Source of the DNA: Gemmatimonas aurantiaca T-27
GTDB lineage: Bacteria > Gemmatimonadota > Gemmatimonadetes > Gemmatimonadales > Gemmatimonadaceae
DNA: 64,000 nucleotides
Assembly (NCBI RefSeq): GCF_000010305.1
Contig: NC_012489.1
Span: 1,550,001 to 1,614,000 of the forward strand
Direction of reading: 5' to 3'
The position numbers were made by a program, and so were the translations under genes. A model generated the notes under the pieces. The model saw only the letters and a list, made by a program, of their open reading frames with translations, was not told where the DNA came from and made no database searches. Numbering within the stretch: the stretch's first letter is position 1; each line of letters opens with the position of its first letter. Below are positions 21,246-29,890 of the stretch, piece after piece.

Positions 21246-24200
21246 TCAATCCGGCGCGCGGTTTCGGCTACGCTCCTTCCACAACGAATACACCGCAGGT
21301 ATCACGATCAGCGTCAGCAATGTGCTGCTGAGCATGCCGCCTACCATCGGCGCCGCGATGCGCTTCATCACACTGGCCCCGGTGCCGCTGCCCCAGAGAA
21401 TCGGCAATAGGCCGATCATGGTGGACGCCACAGTCATCATCTTGGGGCGTACTCGCTCGACAGCGCCCTCCATGGTGGCGGCGAAAATATCGGCCGAGGA
21501 CAGCACATTCCCATCCGCTCGACGCGCATCAAGCGCCGAGTTGAGGTACACGATCATGATCACCGCCGTCTCTGCGGCAACGCCGGCGAGGGCGAGAAAG
21601 CCAATCGTCACGGCCACCGACCACTCGTAGTTCAGTAGCCACAGAAACCACACACCGCCCACGAGCGTGAACGGGATAGACAACATCACGATCAGTGTAT
21701 CGGCGACGCTGCGGAAGTTCAGGTAGAGCAGCAGCACGACCAGTGCCAGGGTCGCCGGCACCACGATCTGCATGCGGGCCTTCGCCCGCTCCATGTACTC
21801 GTATTGGCCGCTCCACTCGAGGCGGTACCCGGGCGGGAGTGTCATGGCCCCTGCGATCATCCGCTTGGCCTCGGTAACGTAGCTGCCGATGTCGCGGTCG
21901 CCGGGATCCACGTACACCCATGCCGTGGGCTGCGCATCTTCGGTGCGCACGACCATTGGACCCGCCACCTGCCTGATGGTCGCCACCTGACCCAGTGGAA
22001 CCTGCGGCGTGCTACCCGTTGGCTGGCTCGAACCGTTCATACCGTCAGGCATCCCTCCTGCACCACCGCCGCCGCGCTCACCACCTCGAGCGCTTCCGCT
22101 GTGTGCCACCGGCACCAGAACCCCCGCGAGTCGTTCCGGCGTATCACGCAGTTCTTGAGGGTACCGCACGCGAACCCCGTAACGCTCACGTCCTTCGACC
22201 GTTTGGGTGATCGTCATCCCGCCAATCGCGGTCGCAATGACCGTCTGCACGTCTCCGACGTTGAGACCATGGCGTGCCGCCGCAGCGCGATCAATGTCGA
22301 TGTCCAGGTAGTAGCCACTGACCGCCCGCTCGGCGAATACGCTGCGCGTGCCGCTCACCTCCTTCAGGCGCATCTCCACCTCCTTGCCGAGCCGCTCCAA
22401 TTCCGCCAGGTCGGGGCCGTAGAGCTTCACACCCACGGGCGTACGGATGCCGGTGGCCAGCATGTCGATCCTTCCCTTGATGGGCATGGTCCACGCGTTC
22501 GTCACGCCTGGCATTTTCGTGGCGCTGTCCATCTGCGCGATGAGCTGCTCGTACGTGAGCCCCTCACGCCACGCATTCCTCGGCTTGAGCATGATGGTGG
22601 TCTCTGCCATGTCGAGGCCGGCAGGGTCGGTCGCCGTGTTGGCGCGTCCCGCCTTGCCCCACACGCTTGCCACCTCGGGAAAGCCGCGCAGAATGGCATC
22701 CTGCTGCCGTAGCAGTTCGCGCGCACGCGCAACACTGATGCCGGGCAAGGTGGTTGGCATGAAGAGCACCGAGCCCTCATCGAGCGGGGGCATGAATTCG
22801 CTGCCGATCCGCTGAAAGGGAATCCACGTGAGAATGAACATGACCGTCGAGCAGACGATCACCCCCCAACGATGCCTCAGCGCCCACGCGAGTACCGGCG
22901 TGTACACCCGGATCATCGCCCGTGAGAGCGGATTGTGCTGTTCGCGCGCGATTCGCCCGCGGATGAAGAGCCCCATGAGGACTGGAACGAGCGTGACACT
23001 GAGCAGGCTCGCTGCCGCCATCGCGAATGTTTTGGTAAGTGCGAGCGGCTTGAAGAGCCGCCCCTCTTGCCCCTCCAGCGTGAAGACGGGGATGAAGCTC
23101 ACCGTGATGATGAGCAATGAGTAGAAGAGCGATGGCCCCACCTCTCGCGCCGAGTCGAGTACCACCTCCAAACGCTCGCGGCGGGAAAGCAACGCCGTAT
23201 CCATGTGCGTGGCACCCGGAGCCGCGCGCCGCTCGAGGTGCTTGTGCATGTTCTCCACCATGACGATGGCGGCATCGATCATCTCGCCGATGGCGATGGC
23301 GATGCCGCCCAGCGACATGATGTCTGCCCCGATATCGAACGCCCGCAACCCGATGAAGGCGATGACCACGCTGATCGGCAGCGTGACCACGGCTACGAGC
23401 GCTGAGCGTGCATGCAGAAGGAAGACGATGCAGATAAGCGCAACAATGATCGCCTCTTCGATCAATGTCGAGCGCACCGTGCCAATGGCCTCCTTGATGA
23501 GCGTGCTGCGATCATACACCGGCCGCACCACCACGCCGGCCGGTAGACTGCCTTGTACCTCGACAAGCCGCGCCTTGACGCGGTCGATGGTTTCGAGGGC
23601 GTTCTCTCCGAACCGCATGACGACAATGCCACCCACTGCGTCGCCACGACCATCGAGGTCGGTGATGCCACGTCGGACAGCCGGGCCGATGGTCACCCGT
23701 CCGAGCTCCGCTACGCGCACCGGTGTGCCCGACGCGGTGGCTCCCACGACCACATTTTCGATGTCGGGGATCCCTTTCAGGTAGCCGAGACCGCGCACCA
23801 TGTACTCGCGCTCCGACAGCTCCATCACCATCGCACCTACATCGCTGTTGGCATTCTGGATGGCGTTCATCACGCGCGTCACAGGAATGCCGAACGCGAG
23901 CAGCTTCGCCGGCTCGAGGTCCACTTGGTACTGTTTCTCGAAGCCGCCGACCGAGGCCACCTCGGCCACTCCCGGCACGGCGGTGAGGGCGTAGCGCAGC
24001 GACCAGTCTTGCAGGGTACGCAGCTCGGGCAGGGACAATCGACCGGTGGTGTCTTCCAGCGCGTACTGAAACACCCACCCGAGTCCGGTCGCGTCTGGGC
24101 CGAGGCTGGGGGCGACGCTCGCCGGCAGCTTGCCCCGTATCCCGTTGAGATACTCGAGCACGCGCGAGCGCGCCCAGTACAGGTCGGTGCCGTCCTCGAA

Positions 24201-24488
24201 GATCACATACACGAACGACACGCCGAAAAACGAGTATCCGCGCACTGTTCGCGCCCCGGGCACCTTCAGCATCTCGGTGGCGATGGGATACGTCACCTGA
24301 TCTTCCACAATGCGCGGCGCCTGCTCATTGTAATCCGCCTGCACGATGACCTGCACGTCGGAGAGATCTGGCAGTGCGTCGAGCGGCGTCTGGCGCAGCG
24401 CGTATACGCCGCCGATGGCGAGGCACAACGTGAGCACGCCGACCACCAGGGCGTTCTGGACCGACCATTCAATCAGACGCTTCAGCAT
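21246..24488 (-). CDS. cusA: CusA-type Cu(I)/Ag(I) RND efflux pump
   Basis: This is the pump subunit of a second tripartite RND system. Its helix-4 proton motif reads AIAIGEMIDAAIVMVENMHK (about 397-416), the HME4 (Cu/Ag) form, which differs from the CzcA copy in the same island. The periplasmic segment AETTIMLKPRNAWREGLTYE and the following PIKGRIDMLATGIRTPVGVK match CusA around its Met ligands. A Gly/Ser-rich insert of about 35 residues (HSGSARGGERGGGGAGG onward) lies in the second periplasmic loop and is not typical. The start at ATG 24488 begins MLKRLIEWSVQNAL like CusA and has GTGAGG upstream. It follows cusB by 10 nt. Confidence 0.93.
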   Translation of the reverse strand: MLKRLIEWSVQNALVVGVLTLCLAIGGVYALRQTPLDALPDLSDVQVIVQADYNEQAPRIVEDQVTYPIATEMLKVPGARTVRGYSFFGVSFVYVIFEDGTDLYWARSRVLEYLNGIRGKLPASVAPSLGPDATGLGWVFQYALEDTTGRLSLPELRTLQDWSLRYALTAVPGVAEVASVGGFEKQYQVDLEPAKLLAFGIPVTRVMNAIQNANSDVGAMVMELSEREYMVRGLGYLKGIPDIENVVVGATASGTPVRVAELGRVTIGPAVRRGITDLDGRGDAVGGIVVMRFGENALETIDRVKARLVEVQGSLPAGVVVRPVYDRSTLIKEAIGTVRSTLIEEAIIVALICIVFLLHARSALVAVVTLPISVVIAFIGLRAFDIGADIMSLGGIAIAIGEMIDAAIVMVENMHKHLERRAAPGATHMDTALLSRRERLEVVLDSAREVGPSLFYSLLIITVSFIPVFTLEGQEGRLFKPLALTKTFAMAAASLLSVTLVPVLMGLFIRGRIAREQHNPLSRAMIRVYTPVLAWALRHRWGVIVCSTVMFILTWIPFQRIGSEFMPPLDEGSVLFMPTTLPGISVARARELLRQQDAILRGFPEVASVWGKAGRANTATDPAGLDMAETTIMLKPRNAWREGLTYEQLIAQMDSATKMPGVTNAWTMPIKGRIDMLATGIRTPVGVKLYGPDLAELERLGKEVEMRLKEVSGTRSVFAERAVSGYYLDIDIDRAAAARHGLNVGDVQTVIATAIGGMTITQTVEGRERYGVRVRYPQELRDTPERLAGVLVPVAHSGSARGGERGGGGAGGMPDGMNGSSQPTGSTPQVPLGQVATIRQVAGPMVVRTEDAQPTAWVYVDPGDRDIGSYVTEAKRMIAGAMTLPPGYRLEWSGQYEYMERAKARMQIVVPATLALVVLLLYLNFRSVADTLIVMLSIPFTLVGGVWFLWLLNYEWSVAVTIGFLALAGVAAETAVIMIVYLNSALDARRADGNVLSSADIFAATMEGAVERVRPKMMTVASTMIGLLPILWGSGTGASVMKRIAAPMVGGMLSSTLLTLIVIPAVYSLWKERSRNRAPD

Positions 24489-24498
24489 GGTCGTGGCC

Positions 24499-25884
24499 TC
24501 ACGGCTTGATCTGGCCGTCGTGCGATGCCCGCGGCGGTGTCGCCGACTTTGCCTTCGGCGCGACATGCGCCGAGTGATCCATTCCGGGCATGTCTGCCAT
24601 AGGGTCGCGCGTCGGCTTGGTCGGCCTTGGAGGCGGCGGGATGCGTGGCGTTGACGTCATCGGCAATGACGCCGGCGGAGTGCTCATCTCCATGCCCGGC
24701 ATGTTTCCCATGCCACCCAACGCCTTGCCGAGGTTCGACTCCGCGTCCACGAGGAAGGTCGCCGACGCGACTACCGTGTCGCCGGCGGAGAGACCCCGCA
24801 GTACCTCCACGCGTGTGTCGTTGGTGAGCCCGAGAGCGACTTCGCGCGGCGCGAGTTGGCCGTTGCCTTCTCGTACGAACACCACGTGGCGTTCACCCGT
24901 AGAAAGGACGGCGCCGCGTGGGACGGTAAGCGCCTGTGTGCGGGCCCCACCCACGATGCGCAGCGTGGCGTACATCCCCGGCTTGAGCTGCAGATCAGCA
25001 TTGGCGAGCACGACCCGTACCCGCACCGTTCGCGTTTCCGGGCTGATGGTGGGGTAGACGTAACCAATGCGCCCCATCCGGTGATCGCCGGGTAGTGCCT
25101 GAAAGTCGGCGTGCACCATTTGGCCTATCCGCACCTGCGCAAGGTCCTGCTCGAACACTTCGCCTTCCACCCACACGCGGCGCAGGTCGGCGACCTGGTA
25201 TAGTGCTTCGCCGGCCATGATACGTTGACCGGCGACGACGTTCTTCTCCAATACGTAGCCGGCGGCCGGCGAGCGGAGTGTCAGTGTACGCCGCACGGTA
25301 CCGGTCTCTTCGATGGCCGCGATTTCGGTGGCGGGGATGTCCCAGTAGGCGAGTCGTCGCCGCGACGACTCGAGCAGATCGGCGGCACTGCGTTGGGCGT
25401 CGGTGGATGCAGCAGCCACGTCTCGCGTGAGTCGCTTCGCAAGGAGAAGCTCCTCCTGGGCCTGCACGAGCATGGGCGAATAGATCGTGAGCAGCGCCTG
25501 ACCCATCTCCACCGGCTGCCCCGTTGCGTTCACGAGGAGTCGCTCCACATAACCGTCGATCTTCGGCGTGATCACGTGCAGTCGCGTCTCATCGTATGTG
25601 ATCTGGCCGACCGTTCGTACCTCGCGTTCCAGCGCTCCTACCGTGGCGACGGCATAGGTGACCCCGATGCGCTGCGCTTGCTCGGGGGGGAGCATCACGG
25701 GCGATGCGTTCTGCGCGCCGGCAGCGGCACCGTGATTGTGGTCAGCCGCCATGGGCGTCGGCGCTGATGCGTCGCGCGTGGCGAAGTACACGCCGCCTAC
25801 GGTCGCAGCCACCACCGCGGAATAGATCGCCATCCGCCATGGGGCGATGCGTCGCGGTGTCCCATGGCCTTCCTCGCGATTCAT
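24499..25884 (-). CDS. cusB: CusB-type periplasmic adaptor with Met/His-rich C-terminal tail
   Basis: This is the membrane fusion subunit joining CusA and the outer-membrane channel. It has an N-terminal membrane anchor (MAIYSAVVAATVGGVYFATR), then a short HNH stretch, the lipoyl halves (ITPKIDGYVERLLVNATGQP and LRSPAAGYVLEKNVVAGQRI), the helical hairpin and a LQLKPGMYATLRI barrel motif. The C-terminal tail is rich in Met and His (GMGNMPGMEMS and MADMPGMDHSAH), a Cu(I)-binding composition like CusF. AAGGAGG precedes ATG 25884, which overlaps the upstream stop as ATGA, so translation is coupled to cusC. Confidence 0.9.
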   Translation of the reverse strand: MNREEGHGTPRRIAPWRMAIYSAVVAATVGGVYFATRDASAPTPMAADHNHGAAAGAQNASPVMLPPEQAQRIGVTYAVATVGALEREVRTVGQITYDETRLHVITPKIDGYVERLLVNATGQPVEMGQALLTIYSPMLVQAQEELLLAKRLTRDVAAASTDAQRSAADLLESSRRRLAYWDIPATEIAAIEETGTVRRTLTLRSPAAGYVLEKNVVAGQRIMAGEALYQVADLRRVWVEGEVFEQDLAQVRIGQMVHADFQALPGDHRMGRIGYVYPTISPETRTVRVRVVLANADLQLKPGMYATLRIVGGARTQALTVPRGAVLSTGERHVVFVREGNGQLAPREVALGLTNDTRVEVLRGLSAGDTVVASATFLVDAESNLGKALGGMGNMPGMEMSTPPASLPMTSTPRIPPPPRPTKPTRDPMADMPGMDHSAHVAPKAKSATPPRASHDGQIKP

Positions 25885-27308
25885 GGCGCCTCCTTGGTCA
25901 TGGGGACCAGCACACGGCCGGTCAACATTTCGAGCTCCGCCCACGCCTTCCCTTCGTCTGATTCCAGCGTGACCAGTTCTTCGCGATACCGGTTCACGGT
26001 CATCCGGCTATCGAGCAGCGTCATAAAATCGACGCTCCCCACGCGATACGCCGCGAGTGCTGACGCGACGGTGGCCTCCGCCTGTGGGAGGATCGTGGTG
26101 CGATAGAGCACGGCGAGCCGACGGGCCCGTCCAAGCGCGGCGAACGCCTCGCCGAGGCGTCCACGCGTGTCCGCACGCATAGCGAGCAGATCGGCGCGTG
26201 CCATGCGGCTCATGGCGCCCGCCTCTTCGCGCATGCGGAGTTGCCGTGAGCGCGCAAAAATGGGAACCGTGGCGCCGATCATGAGACTTCCCATGCGGTC
26301 TGTGGTGCGGCCCATCGGCTCGCCGGTTGTCGCCTCGGCCATCGAGCCGCCACGCTGCCCGTACTGCAGGCCTACCTGCAGATCCGGAAGCAGTTCGCGG
26401 TGTGCGAGCCGTTCGCTCGCTTCCGCCGCGCGGAGTTCGTCCTGCCCGGCCCGTATCATCGGGCGCTCGCGGTCCGCCAACGAGTCCAGCCATCGGCGCG
26501 GTGGTATCGAGTCTGGGAAGTCCGGGAGTAACGGGACATGCAAGGCGTCATCAACGTCACGATCCAGCAGGGCATTGAGGCGAGCTGTCATTGCCTCGCG
26601 CATCGCCTGCATGCGCACGGTGTCCTCGACCATGCGGGCGATCTCCACCTGCGCACGCAGTACATCCGTCTGCCGCCCCTCGCCCACGCGATACATGGCC
26701 TCCGCCGTTCGCGCGATGTCCTGTAAGAGGCGCAGGGTTTCGCGCGCGACCGCGAGCTGCTGATGCGCGGCGTAGAGGTCGTAGAAGACCATCGCCGTCT
26801 GGCTGCGGAGCTCCCACACCACGTTGCTTACACGCGCCTTCGCCGCGGCAGCTGACGCCGACGCCGCCTTCCCCGCGAAGCGCAGTTTGCCGCCCAGCGG
26901 AAGCATCTGCATGAGCTGCACCTGCGCCATCCCCAGTACGGGCATGGGCGCCAGTCCCGGCAGCGAGTAGTTCATGAATCCGAACTGTAGTTGCGGATCG
27001 GGAGGCCGAGTGACAGACGAAACCCTCGCAGCGGCCGCGCGCGCCTGCGCGTCGGCGGCAGCCACCCGAGGGTTCACTCTGGTGACCTCGGCGAGCACCT
27101 GCGCGAGTGACAGCTGTTCGGCGGGGGGCTGTGAAGCCTCACGCGCGGTGGCACGCACCATCTCGCGCACCGCGTCACCGGATCGCGACTGCCCCGCCAC
27201 CGGAGCCGCCACTGACAGCACGAGCGCGACTGAGGGCGCGAGGATGCGTACCAGAATGAACGGGTAGTGGCAGTACGCTCGATGTTCCCGACGGAATGCG
27301 GATGGCAT
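25881..27308 (-). CDS. cusC: CusC-type outer-membrane efflux protein (TolC family)
   Basis: This is the outer-membrane channel of the Cus complex, 475 aa. The N-terminus is an export signal (ILAPSVALVLSVAAPVAGQS). Two OEP repeats follow, with long alternating helices rich in Ala, Arg and Glu; the segment MNYSLPGLAPMPVLGMAQVQ and the MGSLMIGATVPIFARSRQLR stretch mark the strands. Met residues are frequent along the lumenal parts. GGAG precedes ATG 27308. It is first in the leftward cusC-cusB-cusA unit. About 78 nt separate it from a bidirectional hairpin, and that gap must hold its promoter; I see no TTTA-N7-TAAA dyad there. Confidence 0.85.
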   Translation of the reverse strand: MPSAFRREHRAYCHYPFILVRILAPSVALVLSVAAPVAGQSRSGDAVREMVRATAREASQPPAEQLSLAQVLAEVTRVNPRVAAADAQARAAAARVSSVTRPPDPQLQFGFMNYSLPGLAPMPVLGMAQVQLMQMLPLGGKLRFAGKAASASAAAAKARVSNVVWELRSQTAMVFYDLYAAHQQLAVARETLRLLQDIARTAEAMYRVGEGRQTDVLRAQVEIARMVEDTVRMQAMREAMTARLNALLDRDVDDALHVPLLPDFPDSIPPRRWLDSLADRERPMIRAGQDELRAAEASERLAHRELLPDLQVGLQYGQRGGSMAEATTGEPMGRTTDRMGSLMIGATVPIFARSRQLRMREEAGAMSRMARADLLAMRADTRGRLGEAFAALGRARRLAVLYRTTILPQAEATVASALAAYRVGSVDFMTLLDSRMTVNRYREELVTLESDEGKAWAELEMLTGRVLVPMTKEAP

Positions 27309-27386
27309 GGCAACTCCAGTGTTCATCGTGCACATGATGCAGGTCGTCACCGGCTCAGTACAATCAGCATTCATCAGTCCGAAATG

Positions 27387-27438
27387 TCAGGAAGCCCCTG
27401 ACGCTGGTCACGAAAGAGAGCGGTCAGGGGCTTCCTGA
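27387..27438. terminator. Hairpin between copC unit and cus unit
   Basis: Perfect 16-bp arms TCAGGAAGCCCCTGAC (27387-27402) and GTCAGGGGCTTCCTGA (27423-27438) flank a 20-nt loop. It lies 34 nt downstream of the last gene of the copC unit and upstream of cusC. There is no clear T-run, so it may be a terminator or a mRNA 3' end stabiliser. Confidence 0.55.
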
Positions 27439-27471
27439 TGACACCACGCGCAACGCGTCCGCGCGCAGAGA

Positions 27472-27975
27472 TCACTCCGGCATGGGCGGATCGTTCGGCC
27501 GACGCGCACGGGAGGCCGTGTGTGAGTGTCGCACGACCCAGCGCGCTTTGTCACCACTGCCGGCGCGCTCGAGGATGAACGTGCCGCGCCCGAAGTTGTC
27601 GATGGTGCGAGTGCCCTCCTTGGCTTGCAGGGCATACGCTACGGTCGCCCAGGCGAGCTTGCCTTCGACGCGCGTCACGATCTCGATGGGGCGGTACTTG
27701 AACCCCGTCATCTCCTTGAGCTCGGGGCCAAGATGATGATCGCGGTAGTCCTTCCAGCCGCGGTTGATCCCGGCGCTCTCGAAGACCGTAAGACTGTCAC
27801 CGGCGTACAAAGTGTCCAGCGCCGCCAGGTCCGCTCGCTCCGCCGCCGCAAACACGGCTCGGATGACGGCCGTCGCCTGATCGACGGGACGGGTGGCAGC
27901 CTGCGCACTCAGCGTGCTCGACCAGGCCATCGCGCCCATGGCGATGACGGTCGTCGTCATGGATCCCTTGCGCAT
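27472..27975 (-). CDS. Secreted NTF2-like (DUF4440/SnoaL) protein, copper-linked
   Basis: The 167-aa protein has an export signal (MTTTVIAMGAMAWSSTLSAQ) and an NTF2-like alpha+beta barrel: a first helix TAVIRAVFAAAERADLAALD, the YAGDSLTVFESAGINRGW strand pair, the YRDHHLGPELKEM motif and later strands ending in ARWVVRHSHTASRA. The HH pair and downstream His residues could bind metal. It lies 7 nt after copC and shares its transcript. A second protein of the same type with a YRSHHL motif is encoded in the neighbouring operon at 29334-29828. The biochemical role is unknown. The start could be ATG 27960, which has AAGGGA upstream. Confidence 0.7.
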   Translation of the reverse strand: MRKGSMTTTVIAMGAMAWSSTLSAQAATRPVDQATAVIRAVFAAAERADLAALDTLYAGDSLTVFESAGINRGWKDYRDHHLGPELKEMTGFKYRPIEIVTRVEGKLAWATVAYALQAKEGTRTIDNFGRGTFILERAGSGDKARWVVRHSHTASRARRPNDPPMPE

Positions 27976-27982
27976 GGTCAGA

Positions 27983-28357
27983 TCACTTCACGCTGAAGAC
28001 GTACGACCCGCCCATCGGGTGGCCGTCGGGACCGGCAACGCGGTACTTCACTGTGTACGAACCGGCCGCGAGGGGCTTGGTCACCGGAATGACCACGGTC
28101 TCGGTCGCCTGCGAATCGGCCGCGACATCACCGAGTGCCGCCAGCTCTTCAGTGCCGCGGAGCAGTGTGATTTTCGCGATCTTGATCTCGATCTTCTCCG
28201 AGAACGTGAGGCGAAGCTCCTTCGGCGCAGCCACGGTGGTCCCGGCACTGGGCAGCGAACTCTTGAGCTTGGCGTGCGGCAGCACCGCAGCAATGGCAGC
28301 CACGGGCAGGGCCGCACCGAGGAGCAGCGACCGGATGAACGTGCGACGAAGCGACAT
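27983..28357 (-). CDS. copC: CopC-family periplasmic copper-binding protein
   Basis: CopC proteins bind copper in the periplasm and often work with CopD. The 124-aa protein has a signal peptide (SLLLGAALPVAAIAAVLPHA), a mature N-terminus beginning near His (PHAKLKSSLPSAGTTVAAP), the KELRLTFSEKIE strand, and the C-terminal AGPDGHPMGGSYVFSV, in which the Asp and His are the Cu(II) ligands expected with the N-terminal His. The start ATG 28357 gives MSLRRTF before the signal; a longer frame exists but lacks a signal start. It has its own promoter region with a TTTA-N7-TAAA dyad 52 nt upstream, and leads a two-gene unit. Confidence 0.88.
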   Translation of the reverse strand: MSLRRTFIRSLLLGAALPVAAIAAVLPHAKLKSSLPSAGTTVAAPKELRLTFSEKIEIKIAKITLLRGTEELAALGDVAADSQATETVVIPVTKPLAAGSYTVKYRVAGPDGHPMGGSYVFSVK

Positions 28358-28408
28358 GGGTTCTGATCGGGAATGAGGTGGAAACACGTACATCAACGTA
28401 CCCACGAT

Positions 28409-28423
28409 TTTACCCTGGGTAAA
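28409..28423. promoter_or_regulatory. Candidate BlaI-type operator upstream of copC
   Basis: Perfect dyad TTTACCC-T-GGGTAAA. It shares the TTTA-N7-TAAA frame and 15-bp length with sites at 34173-34187 and 35238-35252, each before another copper transcription unit. It lies 52 nt upstream of the copC ATG. Confidence 0.6.
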
Positions 28424-28461
28424 GGCTAGACATCGGTCGATCATACGACCGTGAAACGCAC

Positions 28462-29337
28462 TCAGCGGGGGGCCGACCGGAACACGAGGGTCGCCCAGTG
28501 AACGTCCCAGTCGGCGCCCGAGCGAGGGGGCGCTGGGACGATCTGCAGCGTGCGCACGTTCCAGAGGCCGGGGGGCGTGATGACCACGGTGGCAACACCG
28601 GCACTGTCGGTACTGACGGCGACGTCGCGAATGGAGGCCCGACGCGCGGCTGACGTGTCGACGCGAGAAGACGGCCGCTCCGGCACCGACCCCGCGTGAA
28701 GCCGCGCGAATGCCGCCGGCTTACCAAGCAACAGCAGACGGAGACGAAGCGTGTCCCCGGCACGGAGCGCGGACGGGTCCGACAGTGGAATGAACTCCAG
28801 CGGATGGCCCGCCACGCGGTCGAATGCGCGGGCTCCCCGCCCGACCTCGACCAGCGTTTTAGCGTACTTTGCGTATCGGCGCGTGAGGCTGTCTCCTCCA
28901 ACCACGGGCAGCAACCCATCACGCTCGTAGCGCTCGCGCGCCTCTGGTGCACCCTCGAGGTCGAGGTAGCGGCGGAAGCTGGCGGGGGACTCACGGACTG
29001 TCCGCGGCGCCAACTGGACGGCCACCATGTGCTGGCCGCCTACCGCCGGCGTATGCGCCAAGCGTAGCGAGGCCCCGTCGGTCGAAAGGGCGGTGATCCG
29101 ATGGACCGCGCTCGCTGTGAGCACCGAGGCGTTCACGATTCGGTCCGGCGTAACAGCGGACAGGCTTGTCGGGAACAGACTCGAGGTCTGACCGCGAACG
29201 CCGATCCGCCCACCTGGCACGAGCGAGAATGCGTCGGGTACCAACCAGAAATCGTGCGCGCGCAGCGCGTTGACCGAGGTGAGCGCCATCGCGGCGGCGA
29301 CGAGCGCGCAGCACCAGCGCGTAAATCGGGCGGTCAC
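28462..29337 (-). CDS. DUF4198-family periplasmic protein
   Basis: The 291-aa secreted protein of the DUF4198 type is recognised by the post-signal motif AHDFWLVPDAFSLVPGG and a terminal beta-rich domain ending in GLWNVRTLQIVP. This family often accompanies nickel, cobalt or copper transport genes; its activity is not established. The export signal is RWCCALVAAAMALTSVNALR. The GTG start at 29337 is favoured because it overlaps the preceding gene's TGA as GTGA, the same coupling seen throughout this operon. It is the last gene of the TolC-MCO-BlaI-M56-NTF2 unit. A role in periplasmic copper handling is inferred from context. Confidence 0.72.
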   Translation of the reverse strand: MTARFTRWCCALVAAAMALTSVNALRAHDFWLVPDAFSLVPGGRIGVRGQTSSLFPTSLSAVTPDRIVNASVLTASAVHRITALSTDGASLRLAHTPAVGGQHMVAVQLAPRTVRESPASFRRYLDLEGAPEARERYERDGLLPVVGGDSLTRRYAKYAKTLVEVGRGARAFDRVAGHPLEFIPLSDPSALRAGDTLRLRLLLLGKPAAFARLHAGSVPERPSSRVDTSAARRASIRDVAVSTDSAGVATVVITPPGLWNVRTLQIVPAPPRSGADWDVHWATLVFRSAPR

Positions 29338-29828
29338 GAGCGGCGACTCCGCGACGACCAGTGAAATGCGCTGATACGCCACCCCATAGGGGTACGCGTA
29401 AGGATCGCGAGTTCGGCGCCTACGGAGTTCACGGGGCGTCCACGCGACTCACCCGTTGCCTCGCTGGTCGACGTCGCCCACGCCATGTCACCGCGTACGC
29501 GGACGTGGATGCTGCCACGCGTCTGCTTGACTGCCTTCGCGAAGCTGATGTCGCTGGCGAGGTGATGTGAGCGGTAATCCGCCAGCGTCTCGATGCCTCC
29601 GGCCTCCACGATCACGGCATCGGGTGTCAACAGCTTGAGTGCAGCAAGGCTGTCGCCCGCCGTGAGGGCCTCATGATAGGCGCGGATGGTGGCTGCGACG
29701 GATGCCGAGTCGCTCTGAGCACCGTTGACCATGGGGTCGGCGGGCGCGGCTATCTGCATAGGGAGCGAGGTGGATTCAAGCGCCGCGGCGAGCAAAAGGC
29801 TGACGAGGCCAACGAGTGAGAGTGACAT
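29334..29828 (-). CDS. Second secreted NTF2-like (DUF4440) protein
   Basis: The 164-aa protein begins with a signal/hydrophobic helix (MSLSLVGLVSLLLAAALEST). Its body has the NTF2-like sequence pattern: ASVAATIRAYHEALTAGDSL, TPDAVIVEAGGIETLADYRS, then HHL and MAWATSTSEATGES, ending in GWRISAFHWSSRSRR. It resembles the protein at 27472-27975 in length, export signal and the Y-R-x-HH-L motif, so the two are likely paralogues placed in two copper operons. It lies 62 nt after the M56 protease gene and is coupled to the DUF4198 gene by GTGA. Function unknown. Confidence 0.68.
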   Translation of the reverse strand: MSLSLVGLVSLLLAAALESTSLPMQIAAPADPMVNGAQSDSASVAATIRAYHEALTAGDSLAALKLLTPDAVIVEAGGIETLADYRSHHLASDISFAKAVKQTRGSIHVRVRGDMAWATSTSEATGESRGRPVNSVGAELAILTRTPMGWRISAFHWSSRSRRS

Positions 29829-29890
29829 GGTCGGGGGCGAAGGGGAGAGTGCAACGCCGCTCGAGCGAAATGCTGAGCGACCGGACGACG

